Positions 40,848 to 49,538 of a DNA stretch of 64,000 bases are shown in pieces. The translations under genes and the position numbers were made by a program. Below the pieces are notes generated by a model, which did not search any database, had not been told where the DNA came from, and saw only the letters and a program-made list of their open reading frames with translations. Each line of letters starts with the position of its first letter. Within the stretch, counting starts at the first letter, position 1. Origin of the DNA: Saprospiraceae bacterium UBA2329 (GTDB lineage: Bacteria > Bacteroidota > Bacteroidia > Chitinophagales > Saprospiraceae); NCBI GenBank assembly GCA_002344975.1, contig DDUV01000032.1, positions 58,939-122,938 on the forward strand. The letters run 5' to 3'.

Positions 40848-41915
40848 ATGAAAAATCAATTATTAATCTGGGCATGCGCCCTGTTGGGGATGGTCTCCGC
40901 TCAGGCGCAGGAAGTCGCTCCGGTGGCCTTGGTAGCCGCATCGGGAAAGGTCGTTTATAGTTCGGGAGGCGCTAAACAGAAATTAGTGCCCGGCGCAGTT
41001 ATGAAGTCTTCAGGCACGCTCACATTAGGCAAGAACGGCAGCGCCCTATTGCTCTCCGATGGCCGGTTCAAACAGCTCAGCGGCAAGCAATCATGGGTAC
41101 TCGCTTCACAATTTCAGGCAAGCGCAGAAGGGGTGTCCCGATTGAGTTTCGACCAAACCTTCAGCAATTATGTCATGTCGGCCTTGCAACTGGCCGCATC
41201 GCCCGAAAACGCCGGCGATGCCTGGGGCGCCGTTCGCACGGGTACGGGCACGGGCGACGGCTGGGGCAGCGTTCGCACAGGTACAGGCACCGGCGACGGT
41301 TGGGGCAATGTGCGCACGGGCACAGGTACCGGCGATGGATGGGGCGTAGTGCGTACCGGCACAGGTACCGGCGACGGCTGGGGCGGTAAAGGCAACAGCA
41401 TCCGAGCCATACGGCCTTTCGGCAAAGTATTGCCGGGAACGGCCACCTTCCGCTGGTCGAAGCCTGCCGGCAATCGCAGCTTCAAGCTCATCATCTCTGA
41501 TATGCGCAACCAAACGGTGCTGGAAACCACCACAGTGGATACCTTTTTTACGGTGGACCTGACACAGCCGCCTTTTCAGGCCGGTGTCACCTATCAATGG
41601 AGTATTGCCTCTAATGAGTCCCCGGCTGCCGTATCGAATACGCTTCAAATAGAACTGAGCGACGCTGCCGGCCGCAAGGCCGCCATAGAACGCGTGCAAC
41701 GGGCCGCCTCCCATGCTCAAAATCCGCCCGAAGTGCAAATGCTCATGCAGGCCGTATCATTAGAGCAGGCCGACTTTTTTGAGGAAGCTGCCGGTATTTA
41801 CAGCACCCTTCAGAAATCCCAACCCAAAAACCAATTGGCACGGCTCATGCACGCCGCTTTTTGGATGCGCTACGGGCTGAAGGAAGTGGCGAGAGAGGCG
41901 TATCATAAAAACTGA
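40848..41915 (+). CDS. Secreted FecR-like protein with tandem 13-residue repeats
   Basis: 355 residues with a signal peptide (MKNQLLIWACALLGMVSAQAQ). Residues about 28-80 (SGKVVYSSGGAKQKLVPGAV, GTLTLGKNGSALLLSDGRF) resemble a FecR-type beta domain. Then comes a run of four nearly identical GWGxVRTGTGTGD units (about residues 124-176), encoded by 39-bp tandem repeats at 41215-41390. The rest contains an Ig-like beta segment (TFRWSKPAGNRSFKLIISDM ... YQWSIASNE) and a helical end. No membrane helix is seen. It closes the series of secreted proteins starting at 28.9 kb. A structural or recognition role is plausible; I do not recognise a named family. Confidence 0.7.
   Translation: MKNQLLIWACALLGMVSAQAQEVAPVALVAASGKVVYSSGGAKQKLVPGAVMKSSGTLTLGKNGSALLLSDGRFKQLSGKQSWVLASQFQASAEGVSRLSFDQTFSNYVMSALQLAASPENAGDAWGAVRTGTGTGDGWGSVRTGTGTGDGWGNVRTGTGTGDGWGVVRTGTGTGDGWGGKGNSIRAIRPFGKVLPGTATFRWSKPAGNRSFKLIISDMRNQTVLETTTVDTFFTVDLTQPPFQAGVTYQWSIASNESPAAVSNTLQIELSDAAGRKAAIERVQRAASHAQNPPEVQMLMQAVSLEQADFFEEAAGIYSTLQKSQPKNQLARLMHAAFWMRYGLKEVAREAYHKN
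41215..41390. repeat. 39-bp tandem repeats within the FecR-like gene
   Basis: Four consecutive units of the form GGCTGGGGCnnnGTnCGnAC + GGGTACGGGCACGGGCGAC, with synonymous variation. They encode GWG-x-VRTGTGTGD. Such in-frame repeats can change copy number. Confidence 0.88.
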
Positions 41916-42016
41916 CACGCCTAAGACGGGCATTTTCTGAAGCAGTTCAGCTTTTCCGTTCCTTCCGTTAAGTAATCAGCCATCGGTTGATACTGAGATT
42001 GAAAATAGTTCTCCGC

Positions 42017-42898
42017 TTACTCAACCGTGTACTGGTATTGCGTTTGTACGGAAGAAATCTCGCCTGTTTTGGGATTGCGCTTCGCCATTTCCACATTGAT
42101 TGTATGTCGGCCAGGAGAAGCCGGCGCCTCGTACCATCCTAAGCCATATTTGCAAGGTATGCCGGCGCCGTTGACTTTGATATGCACATCGCCGCCCAAG
42201 CTGTAGAGATAGGGGCTGGCCAGTATCTGTGCCTGAAAGACATCTCCGGCTTTAGGCGAGCAGTCAACGGGATTCAGCACAGGGGCTATGCCAAATCCGC
42301 CTTCCTTGCGTTCAAGCTCCGCAGCCATATCCGCATACTGTTTGTCGAGCGCCTGATCTAAATAGACCGTATATAACAACTGAGCTTGTGTGGATAAATT
42401 GTGGTACATCAACACGAGTGCGAGGCGGTTGGATATGTTCGTGTATTCGACAGTATCAAAATCCTCGCTGGTTTTATTCAGCCATGCAGCGGGTGTATCT
42501 GGCAGGGCTTCCTCATCTGGAAAATGCGCCCGAACCGCTTCTTCAAATGCTTTGAAGGAGGATTGGATACTGGAAATAGTTGCCGGAGGAACGGCCCAAT
42601 CGGGGGAATCAGCAGGCAAGTTTTCTGCCGCGTTAAGTGTCGCATTCAATTGCGTTTGAAGCGCGGTATGCAAATTGCCTACGGCTTTTATGTCAGCCAT
42701 CAAATAGGGTAAAGGCTGAAGGGCGTGTATGAAATTTTCTTTCATCCTGCATGTTGCCTCAGCCTGCTGATTGGTTTTTTCCGCCAATATCAGCACCTCT
42801 TGGTATGCGGAGTCTAAGTCTGCCATCTGGTTTTTCGTCGCTTGATCTTGAGAGCAGCTTGCTGTGAAAATGAGAAAGAAAAATACGAATCTGTTCAT
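42017..42898 (-). CDS. Lipoprotein with GldM-like C-terminal domain
   Basis: 293 residues. The lipobox is FTASC, with the lipidated Cys at about residue 15. The first ~200 residues are helical (NQMADLDSAYQEVLILAEKT...). Residues about 215-292 (VDCSPKAGDVFQAQILASPY ... GLGWYEAPASPGRHTINVEM ... VQTQYQYTVE) resemble the beta-sandwich repeats of the T9SS/gliding protein GldM. In GldM a single N-terminal helix anchors the protein in the inner membrane; here a lipid anchor replaces it. It is convergent with the FecR-like gene and divergent from the nucleotidyltransferase gene. The domain call is a motif-level judgement. Confidence 0.62.
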   Translation of the reverse strand: MNRFVFFFLIFTASCSQDQATKNQMADLDSAYQEVLILAEKTNQQAEATCRMKENFIHALQPLPYLMADIKAVGNLHTALQTQLNATLNAAENLPADSPDWAVPPATISSIQSSFKAFEEAVRAHFPDEEALPDTPAAWLNKTSEDFDTVEYTNISNRLALVLMYHNLSTQAQLLYTVYLDQALDKQYADMAAELERKEGGFGIAPVLNPVDCSPKAGDVFQAQILASPYLYSLGGDVHIKVNGAGIPCKYGLGWYEAPASPGRHTINVEMAKRNPKTGEISSVQTQYQYTVE

Positions 42899-43034
42899 AA
42901 AATAAATTTTCTGGTCAAAGCCATATTAAAAGATGGCACTACGATATCCATGTCGAATAGTGCCGAATGTCGTCGCAAATTTCTCATTTCCCCCTCAACA
43001 CTCATATAAGGCACCGAAAATACATCTCATTTTA

Positions 43035-43042
43035 TACCTTTG
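43035..43042 (+). promoter_or_regulatory. -7 promoter element for the nucleotidyltransferase gene
   Basis: TACCTTTG fits TAnnTTTG, 23 nt upstream of the chosen ATG (43066). This supports 43066 over the longer frame from 42967. Confidence 0.52.
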
Positions 43043-43065
43043 CCCTCCGACACACGCACGCATTC

Positions 43066-44067
43066 ATGAATTTAATCATTCCCATGGCAGGTCGCGGTTC
43101 GCGTTTGCGCCCGCACACCCTCACCATTCCCAAACCGCTGTTGCCCATTGCCGGCAAGCCCATGGTGCAACGATTGGTAGAAGACATAGCTGCCTCCTTA
43201 CCGGAAAAAATTGAAGAAATAGCCTTCGTCGTCGGCGATTTCGGGCAAGAAGTGGAAAACCGCCTCTGCGATATTGCCCGGCAGTTGGGCGCGGTAGGCC
43301 GTATTTACCGCCAGAATGCGCCGCTGGGCGTGGGCCATGCCATTTATTGCGCCCGCGAAAGCATGACCGGCCGCTGTATGATTGCCTTTTCCGACACCCT
43401 GTTTAGAGCTACCTTTGCCTTCGACCCCGACGAAGACGGCATCATCTGGGTGAAAAGCGTACCCGATCCGGTGTCGTTCGGCGTGGTGAAAGTCAGCGAG
43501 GACAATGTCATCACAGATTTTGTAGAAAAATCCCCGGTCTTCATCTCCGACCTCGCCATCGTAGGCATTTATTACATCCGCAACGGCCAACAACTGCGCG
43601 ACGAGCTGGCCTACATGCTCGACAACGACATCAAAGACAAAGGCGAATTTCAACTCACCACGGCGCTGGAGGGCCTCAAACAAAAGGGGCTGCGATTCCG
43701 ACCGGCCAACATCGAGGAGTGGCTCGACTGTGGCAACAAAGACAACGTGCTGGCTACCAATCGCCGCATGTTGGAACTCAAACACCAGGAGGAAGAATTG
43801 ATAGACGAATCCGCAGAAGTCATTGATTCTGTGATCATTCCACCTTGCTCCATCGGCGCCGGAGCGGTGGTGCGCAACAGCGTCATCGGGCCTTTTGTAT
43901 CGGTAGGAAGCAATTCCGGTTTGCATCGCTCCGTTATCAGCAGCAGCATTGTGCAAAGCGAAACTGTGATACACAACGCCAACTTAATCAACTCTTTAAT
44001 AGGAAATAACGTTGACTACTCCGGAGAGGCGTCGGAAATAAGCTTAGGCGACTACTCCAAGATGTAA
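43066..44067 (+). CDS. NDP-sugar pyrophosphorylase (nucleotidyltransferase)
   Basis: 333 residues from the ATG at 43066. The signature MNLIIPMAGRGSRLRPHTLTIPKPLLPIAGKPM is standard for glucose-1-phosphate nucleotidyltransferases (the G-x-G-x-R-L-x-P...PKP-L motif). Downstream are ADSxxF-like AFSDTLF, PDPVSFGVVK and IEEWLDCGNKDN. The C-terminal part (PCSIGAGAVVRNSVIGPFVSVG) is a short left-handed beta-helix hexapeptide domain. The enzyme activates a sugar 1-phosphate with a nucleotide triphosphate for polysaccharide or lipopolysaccharide synthesis. The exact sugar and nucleotide cannot be assigned. It is followed by a TPR gene after 11 bp and is likely co-transcribed with it. Confidence 0.88.
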   Translation: MNLIIPMAGRGSRLRPHTLTIPKPLLPIAGKPMVQRLVEDIAASLPEKIEEIAFVVGDFGQEVENRLCDIARQLGAVGRIYRQNAPLGVGHAIYCARESMTGRCMIAFSDTLFRATFAFDPDEDGIIWVKSVPDPVSFGVVKVSEDNVITDFVEKSPVFISDLAIVGIYYIRNGQQLRDELAYMLDNDIKDKGEFQLTTALEGLKQKGLRFRPANIEEWLDCGNKDNVLATNRRMLELKHQEEELIDESAEVIDSVIIPPCSIGAGAVVRNSVIGPFVSVGSNSGLHRSVISSSIVQSETVIHNANLINSLIGNNVDYSGEASEISLGDYSKM

Positions 44068-44078
44068 TAATAAACACG

Positions 44079-45797
44079 ATGAGCAAAACTAAGACACGGC
44101 TGGTCCTTCTGATCAGCCTCTGTTGGGCCTTGCACGCAGGCAGTGCCTGGGGCCAGCAAATCACTCAGGCGGCTGCCGAATTGGAAAAAATGTTTGTTGA
44201 GGCCTGTCGCGAGCGGGCCATCGGCAACTATGAAAAGGCTGTTCCTTTGTTGGAAGGTCTTCTGAAAAAAGACAACAAAAACCACGCTGCCATGTACGAA
44301 CTGGCGCGGGTGTACGATGCCCAAAACAAGTATGCGGAGGCTGAAAAACTGATGGTTTCTGCCACGGCGCTGTCGCCGGAAAACAATTGGTACAAAAAGT
44401 TTCTGGCCGATGTGTATCAAAAGACGAACAAGTTTTTGTCGGCGGCTACGCTGTACGAACAGCTTGTCAAAAACGACGCCCACAACGATGCCTACTACTA
44501 TCGCTGGGCCTACTTTTTGGTAAAAGCCGACGCCATAGATCGCGCCATCAAGGTGTATGACGAATTGGAAAAAAACAACGGCATCAGCGAGGAGTCGGTG
44601 CGCCGCAAACACTCCCTGTATCTGGGCTTGGGCAACAACAAAAAAGCTGCCGAGGAACTCCAGCGCCTCATTGCTGCCTACCCAAAACGCACTGAATACA
44701 GACACCTGTTGGCTGGTTTTTATGAACAAATCGGCGATACCGCCAAGGCACAGGCCGAATACCGCCAGATTTTGAGCATCGCCCCCAACGACTCGCGGGC
44801 GCAATTGGCACTTGCCGGCAACGGGCGCAACGCCGCCAACGACGACATCGCCTACCTGCGCGCACTCAAGCCGGTTTTTGAAAATCCGGCAGCCAATATT
44901 GATCAGAAGATCGGCAAGATCATTCCTTTTATTCAAAAAGTGGCCGACACCCGCAACACCGAACTGGCCGACGTGGTACTGGAACTCACCTCCATACTCG
45001 AAAAAGCGCATCCCGGCGAAGCAAAACCCTTGGCCGCCGCAGGCGATTTGTTCTATTACACCGGCAGGAAAAAAGAGGCTTTGGCCAAATACCTGCGCGC
45101 CCTCGACTTGGATAAAGGCGTGTTTACCGTGTGGGAGCAGGCCATGACCATTTATGCCGAGAACGGCCAATACACAGCTCTGCTCAGGATGTCCGAAAAT
45201 GCGCTCGATTATTTCCCCAACCGCGCTATGGCACACTATTTCAACGCATGGGCGCTGCTGGAAACCGGCCGCAGCTCCGACGCAGCCGATGTGGTGGAGC
45301 AGGCCATGCTGATGATCGGGAAAGATCAGCGCGCTGCCGCCCTGCTGTTGGGCGTAAAGGCAGGCATTGCCCATGTTCAAAAAAAACACCCTGCCGCCGA
45401 TGTGCTCTTCGATGAGGCCGTCAAACAGTACCCGGCCTCCGGAGAACTCTTGGCCCAATACAGCCTCTCCTTGCTGGCGCGCAACGAATACACCGACAAG
45501 GCATTGGAAATGGCTCAACAGGCCGACAAGCTGTCGCCTGGAAACGTTGCCGTTGACCATGCCATGGGTTGGGCCTTGCTCAAAAAGAAAGACTTTGCAG
45601 GGGCTAAAAGCCGCCTTTCCAAAGCATTGAAAACCAACGAAGAAGAACTCCCGCTTCTATTGGAGCACTACGGCGACCTTTTGTATCAAACGGGGGATAT
45701 TGACGGGGCTGTCAACTACTGGGCCAAAGCACAGGCCAAAGGGGGGCGTTCTTCGCTGTTGGACAAAAAAATTGCAGATCGCAGGTGGTATGAGTGA
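44079..45797 (+). CDS. Secreted TPR-repeat protein
   Basis: 572 residues with a signal peptide (MSKTKTRLVLLISLCWALHAGSAWGQ). The remainder is nearly all TPR-type helical repeats from about residue 35 to the end (AAMYELARVYDAQNKYAEAEKL, DAYYYRWAYFLVKADAIDRA, AVDHAMGWALLKKKDFAGAK). No catalytic motif is seen. Such proteins usually serve as periplasmic scaffolds. It sits 11 bp after the nucleotidyltransferase gene and is followed, across a repeat array, by a DUF4292 lipoprotein and an EnvC-like gene. That order (TPR, DUF4292, M23) recurs in Bacteroidota as I recall it, which suggests an envelope role. Confidence 0.85.
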   Translation: MSKTKTRLVLLISLCWALHAGSAWGQQITQAAAELEKMFVEACRERAIGNYEKAVPLLEGLLKKDNKNHAAMYELARVYDAQNKYAEAEKLMVSATALSPENNWYKKFLADVYQKTNKFLSAATLYEQLVKNDAHNDAYYYRWAYFLVKADAIDRAIKVYDELEKNNGISEESVRRKHSLYLGLGNNKKAAEELQRLIAAYPKRTEYRHLLAGFYEQIGDTAKAQAEYRQILSIAPNDSRAQLALAGNGRNAANDDIAYLRALKPVFENPAANIDQKIGKIIPFIQKVADTRNTELADVVLELTSILEKAHPGEAKPLAAAGDLFYYTGRKKEALAKYLRALDLDKGVFTVWEQAMTIYAENGQYTALLRMSENALDYFPNRAMAHYFNAWALLETGRSSDAADVVEQAMLMIGKDQRAAALLLGVKAGIAHVQKKHPAADVLFDEAVKQYPASGELLAQYSLSLLARNEYTDKALEMAQQADKLSPGNVAVDHAMGWALLKKKDFAGAKSRLSKALKTNEEELPLLLEHYGDLLYQTGDIDGAVNYWAKAQAKGGRSSLLDKKIADRRWYE

Positions 45798-45945
45798 GGC
45801 GGTGTGCCGCGCTGTGGCGCGGGGTGTGCAGTGTGCGGTAGGCGGTGCGAAGCGTACAGTAAGCCGGCTTGCAGTTGGAGGCTTACGGCATAAAGCCAGC
45901 CCGTTCCAACCCGAAATTAGAAATCCGAAATTAGAAATCTTGAAT
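45797..45945. repeat. Composite intergenic repeat array
   Basis: GTGCCGCGCTGTGGCGCGGG, GTGCGGTAGGCGGTGCG, GGCTTGCAGTTGGAGGC and CCCGAAATTAGAAATCCG repeated. The array runs up to 4 nt from the next start codon. Confidence 0.7.
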
Positions 45946-45948
45946 CCA

Positions 45949-46731
45949 ATGCGCAAAGCAAATTTCCATTCCATCCTTCTCATTTTCAGTGCAATCATTT
46001 TGTTTGCATCCTGCGGGCCGGGCCGAAAAGTGGGCAAAACCGACCTGAAAGCCAATACGCCCGAAGCCATGCTCAAGCTCATGGCCGCCCGAAAAATAGA
46101 CGTGCAATGGATGGAAGCCAAAGCCAAATTGGACCTCAACGACGGCAGCCAGTCCATCAAAGCCAATGCCGTCATTCGTATGAAAAAAGACGAGTGGGTC
46201 TGGATTTCTGTAAAAAAATTCGGCTTTGAAGGCGGGCGGGCGCTCATTCGCAAAGACTCTGCTTTCATCATCAATCGCCTCAACAACGAGTACTACGCCG
46301 AACCGCTCAGCTACCTGGAAAAAACCTACGGCGTGCCGGCTGACTTGGTCGCCCTGCAAAATCTCCTGCTCGGCAACCCGGTGTTTTTACAAACATCCGG
46401 TTTTCAACTCGATGAAAGCCCCGAACACTACCGCCTCAGCGGGCAGGGCGGCGGCTTCGAAAATCGTTTTCAGATCAACAAAACCGACCTGACACTGGCA
46501 CAAATGGAGTTGGAAGACCCCAAAAAACTACAATCGGTGAGATATTCGCTCAGCAATTATGGAGAGCTTGCCGGAAATCGCAAGTTTTCTTACCTTCGCT
46601 TGCTGGAATTGAACAGCCCTTCATCGGGCAAAATGTCGGCAGGCATAGAATTTTCAGACGTCGAGATCAATGTACCAAAGGACAACAAATTCGAAATACC
46701 TGAAAAATACACCCGTGTGCAGGGCAAATAA
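45949..46731 (+). CDS. DUF4292 lipoprotein (LolB-like fold)
   Basis: 260 residues from the ATG at 45949. The lipobox is LFASC in MRKANFHSILLIFSAIILFASC. The body (VQWMEAKAKLDLNDGSQSIK, WVWISVKKFGFEGGRALIRK, YAEPLSYLEKTYGVPADL) matches DUF4292, a lipoprotein family with a LolB-like beta fold. It may bind lipids or hydrophobic envelope ligands. The 3' end overlaps the beginning of the M23 gene by up to 60 bp, depending on its start, and both run on the same strand. The longer frame (from 45700) lies within the TPR gene out of frame. Confidence 0.82.
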   Translation: MRKANFHSILLIFSAIILFASCGPGRKVGKTDLKANTPEAMLKLMAARKIDVQWMEAKAKLDLNDGSQSIKANAVIRMKKDEWVWISVKKFGFEGGRALIRKDSAFIINRLNNEYYAEPLSYLEKTYGVPADLVALQNLLLGNPVFLQTSGFQLDESPEHYRLSGQGGGFENRFQINKTDLTLAQMELEDPKKLQSVRYSLSNYGELAGNRKFSYLRLLELNSPSSGKMSAGIEFSDVEINVPKDNKFEIPEKYTRVQGK

Positions 46732-47956
46732 GGGCCTGTTGTCATGGGGGCTTTGGTGTGTTTTGTGCTGGTTTTTCCTCCTGCCGAACGCAGGCGCGCA
46801 GTCTCGTAAGGAATTGGAAGACAAGCGTTTGAAACTTGTTCAAGAAATCAATCAGACCAATCAGAAACTTCAGGAAACTCAAAAAAACAAAGCGGCTACT
46901 TTAGATCGCTACATCGCCCTGCGTTCTCAGGTGAAGAAGCGGCAGCAGTTGGTAGCCACCATGCAGGAGGAGATTACACATGCCGATTCTGCCATTGCCC
47001 GCAGCGAATTGGTGATGGGCGCACTCAGCGAAGACATAGCCCGCCTGAGAAACGAGTACGCTCAAATGCTGCGAACTGCCTGGCGACTTCGCCTGCAACA
47101 AAGCCATTTGGCCTTTATTTTGTCTTCCAAAAGCCTCAATCAGGCGCTCAAACGCCGCCAATATGTGCGCCAATACGAACGCTATCGTCGCCGCCAGGCA
47201 AAGCTGATAGAGGAAACCCAGGAAATGCTCTCCAACAAAATAGCCCAGTTGGAAAAGCGAAAACAGGAACAACGAAACCTCATCGTTTCGGTCGAAGAGC
47301 AAACAGAACTGCTGCGCGGCGAAATGGTCAATAAAGACAAGGCTTTGCAGTCGCTCAAAGCAGATGAAGGCCGTTTGGTGAAAGATTTGGAGCGCCGCGA
47401 AAAAGAGCGCGAGCGATTCAGCGCGGCCATTGAGCAGATCATCCGCAACGAAATGGCCCAAAAACGCAAAGAGGCCCGCACCGCGCCGCCGCCCCGCAAA
47501 ATCACCTCGCCGGCCCCCGCAAGCCGCGACGACAGCCCGGAACCAGCCGCTGCCATAGCCGACAACAGTGGCTTCGGGGCGCGCAAAGGCTCCCTGGCAT
47601 GGCCCGTAGGCGGCGGGCGCATCAGTCGCACATTCGGGCCGCAGCCGCATCCCACCCTCAAAGGCGTCACCGTACCCAACAACGGCGTGGACATCAGCGC
47701 TTCAGCCGGTTCGGCGGTCAGCGCCGTACATGCGGGCAAGGTGGTAGGCGTGCAGTTCATTCCGGGCTATCAAAACATGGTCATCGTGCAACATGGCGCG
47801 TATTACACGGTCTATTCTAACCTCGAATCCCTCTCGGTAGGCAAAGGCGACGAGGTGGGCGCAGGGCAGGCCATCGGCAAATTGGGCAATGAAGACCTGC
47901 ATTTCGAGGTGTGGCGCGAGAAACAACGGTTGAATCCGGCCGGGTGGTTGCGGTGA
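46715..47956 (+). CDS. EnvC-like murein hydrolase activator (M23/LytM domain, degenerate)
   Basis: 413 residues from a GTG at 46715, which gives a good signal peptide (MCRANKGLLSWGLWCVLCWFF...NAGAQ). ATG at 46670 would add 15 residues and a 62-bp overlap with the preceding gene; TTG at 46739 would leave no positive charge. Residues about 20-250 form a long coiled coil (KLVQEINQTNQKLQETQKN, LMEEEIT-like), followed by a basic/Pro linker and a LytM domain (GVDISASAGSAVSAVHAGKV ... LHFEVW). The first zinc-binding HxxxD motif is missing, as in EnvC/NlpD activators, so it probably activates amidases for cell separation instead of cutting peptidoglycan itself. Confidence 0.85.
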   Translation: MCRANKGLLSWGLWCVLCWFFLLPNAGAQSRKELEDKRLKLVQEINQTNQKLQETQKNKAATLDRYIALRSQVKKRQQLVATMQEEITHADSAIARSELVMGALSEDIARLRNEYAQMLRTAWRLRLQQSHLAFILSSKSLNQALKRRQYVRQYERYRRRQAKLIEETQEMLSNKIAQLEKRKQEQRNLIVSVEEQTELLRGEMVNKDKALQSLKADEGRLVKDLERREKERERFSAAIEQIIRNEMAQKRKEARTAPPPRKITSPAPASRDDSPEPAAAIADNSGFGARKGSLAWPVGGGRISRTFGPQPHPTLKGVTVPNNGVDISASAGSAVSAVHAGKVVGVQFIPGYQNMVIVQHGAYYTVYSNLESLSVGKGDEVGAGQAIGKLGNEDLHFEVWREKQRLNPAGWLR

Positions 47957-48086
47957 TGCGGTTTGCGGTAGGCAGTAGCCGCGCCGTGGCGCGGGGTGCA
48001 AAACGTAGAATTTATATACAACCCGGAATCCGGAATCCGAAATCGAGAGTCGGGAATCCGGAATTAGAAATCCGAAATAAATCAGA
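47957..48086. repeat. Composite intergenic repeat array upstream of hflX
   Basis: GCGGTAGGCAGTAGCCGCGCC with GTGGCGCGGGGTGC, then CCCGGAATCCGGAATCCG, GAGAGTCGGGAATCCGG and AATTAGAAATCCGAAAT. The end of the M23 gene touches the first word. Confidence 0.7.
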
Positions 48087-48088
48087 AC

Positions 48089-49306
48089 ATGGCAAAAGAG
48101 TGGACATTAGGAGAAAAAGACAATAAAAGCATTGCAAAAGAGACCGAATACGCAGTGTTGGTGGGCGTCATTTGCCAAAATGAAACAGAGGCCCTCGTCA
48201 ACGAGCATTTGGACGAGTTGGAATTCCTGGCCCTCACCGCCGGCGCCGAGTGCATTCAGCGGTTTACCCAAAAAATGACGCACCCCGACCCGCGCACCTT
48301 CATCGGCAAAGGCAAATTGGACGAAATCCGTGAGTACATAGAGCGGCACGAGCAGGTCAACATGGTCATCCTCGACGACGACCTCAGCGGCAAACAGGTC
48401 AATATTCTGGAGGAAGCCCTCAAAGTCAAGATCATTGACCGAAGCAGCCTCATTCTCGACATCTTCGCCCGGCGCGCGCAAACGGCGCAGGCCAAAACAC
48501 AGGTAGAACTGGCCCAATTGCAATACATGCTGCCCCGTCTGCGCGGCTTGTGGACGCACTTGGAGCGCCAACGCGGCGGCATCGGCCTCAGAGGTCCCGG
48601 CGAAAAGGAGATAGAAACCGACCGCCGCATCGTGAAGGACAAAATCTCCCAACTCAAGGAAAAACTGCAAGTCATTGATCGCCAAAGCGCAACGCAGCGA
48701 AAAACCCGCGGCGAACTCATCCGCGTGGCATTGGTAGGATACACCAACGTAGGCAAATCAACCCTGATGAACCTGCTGAGCAAATCCGAGGTCTTTGCAG
48801 AAAACAAGCTCTTTGCCACCTTGGACACCACCGTGCGCAAAGTCGTTTTTGAAGACATGCCCTTCCTGTTGTCCGACACGGTGGGCTTCATCCGCAAGCT
48901 GCCGCACCACCTCATCGAGAGTTTCAAATCCACCCTCGACGAAGTGCGCGAAAGCGATATCCTCATCCATGTGGTGGACATTGCACACCCCCAACACGAG
49001 GATCACATCCGCACCGTAGAGGAAACCCTGCGCAGCTTGGATGCTTTGGACAAACCTACTATTTTGGTTTTCAATAAAATAGACTTGTACCGCACGCTCA
49101 ATTACGATCCCTTTGTGGACGACGAGGCCCGCAAAGAAATAGAGGGCGGCCTGCGGGGCAACCTGCGGTACATGTTTGGAAAAGACAACGTTTTTATGTC
49201 GGCGGCCACAAAAGAGGGGCTGGCCGAACTGCGCGAAAAGATGACGCGCCTCATCAAGCAGCAATATGTGGTGCGGTATCCGTATCAGGCGGCGCGGTGG
49301 AAGTGA
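48089..49306 (+). CDS. hflX: GTPase HflX
   Basis: 405 residues. The N-terminal HflX domain (HPDPRTFIGKGKLDEI, QAKTQVELAQLQYMLPRLRG, RGPGEKEIETDRR) precedes the G domain: G1 GYTNVGKS (217-224), G3 SDTVGFIRKLP and G4 FNKIDLY. HflX is a ribosome-splitting GTPase that rescues stalled 70S ribosomes in stress. The start (MAKEWTLGEKD) lies 3 bp after an intergenic repeat array. It is probably expressed from its own or the upstream promoter; no -7 box was found in the array. All G motifs are intact. Confidence 0.96.
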   Translation: MAKEWTLGEKDNKSIAKETEYAVLVGVICQNETEALVNEHLDELEFLALTAGAECIQRFTQKMTHPDPRTFIGKGKLDEIREYIERHEQVNMVILDDDLSGKQVNILEEALKVKIIDRSSLILDIFARRAQTAQAKTQVELAQLQYMLPRLRGLWTHLERQRGGIGLRGPGEKEIETDRRIVKDKISQLKEKLQVIDRQSATQRKTRGELIRVALVGYTNVGKSTLMNLLSKSEVFAENKLFATLDTTVRKVVFEDMPFLLSDTVGFIRKLPHHLIESFKSTLDEVRESDILIHVVDIAHPQHEDHIRTVEETLRSLDALDKPTILVFNKIDLYRTLNYDPFVDDEARKEIEGGLRGNLRYMFGKDNVFMSAATKEGLAELREKMTRLIKQQYVVRYPYQAARWK

Positions 49307-49340
49307 TGGGCATACACAACTGTTTATCACTAACTCCAAA

Positions 49341-49489
49341 GGCTACAAGCTATTAGCTACAAGCCTTTAGCTTGGTTGTCAAAAAGAATTAGATTTCCCT
49401 CATGGGGGAATACCTCTATCTGCTTTTGAAGATGAATTTTCTACTTTGGGAAAACAAAGCTAAGGGCTTGTAGCTTGTGGCCAACAGCC
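49341..49489. mobile_element. MITE-like element with conserved core, copy 2
   Basis: The left arm (49341-49378, GGCTACAAGCTATTAGCTAC...) and right arm (49453-49489, ...GGGCTTGTAGCTTGTGGCC) are imperfect inverted repeats. The core AATTAGATTTCCCTCATGGG ... ATCTGCTTTTGAAGATG ... TTTGGGAAAAC matches the core at about 39005-39076. No ORF is inside. It lies between hflX and the M29 aminopeptidase gene. Confidence 0.6.
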
Positions 49490-49538
49490 AATGGAAATTG
49501 TTGAGTTTAAAATGTAAAAAATTGAAAAACAACGAACT

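Noticed and set aside
41215..41390. Short tandem repeats as a CRISPR or iteron array
   Set aside because: The 39-bp units are directly adjacent, in frame and coding; there are no spacers.
44052..45560. 502-codon frame antisense to the TPR gene
   Set aside because: Composition of a shadow frame (Phe/Val/His/Gln-rich) and no support from context.
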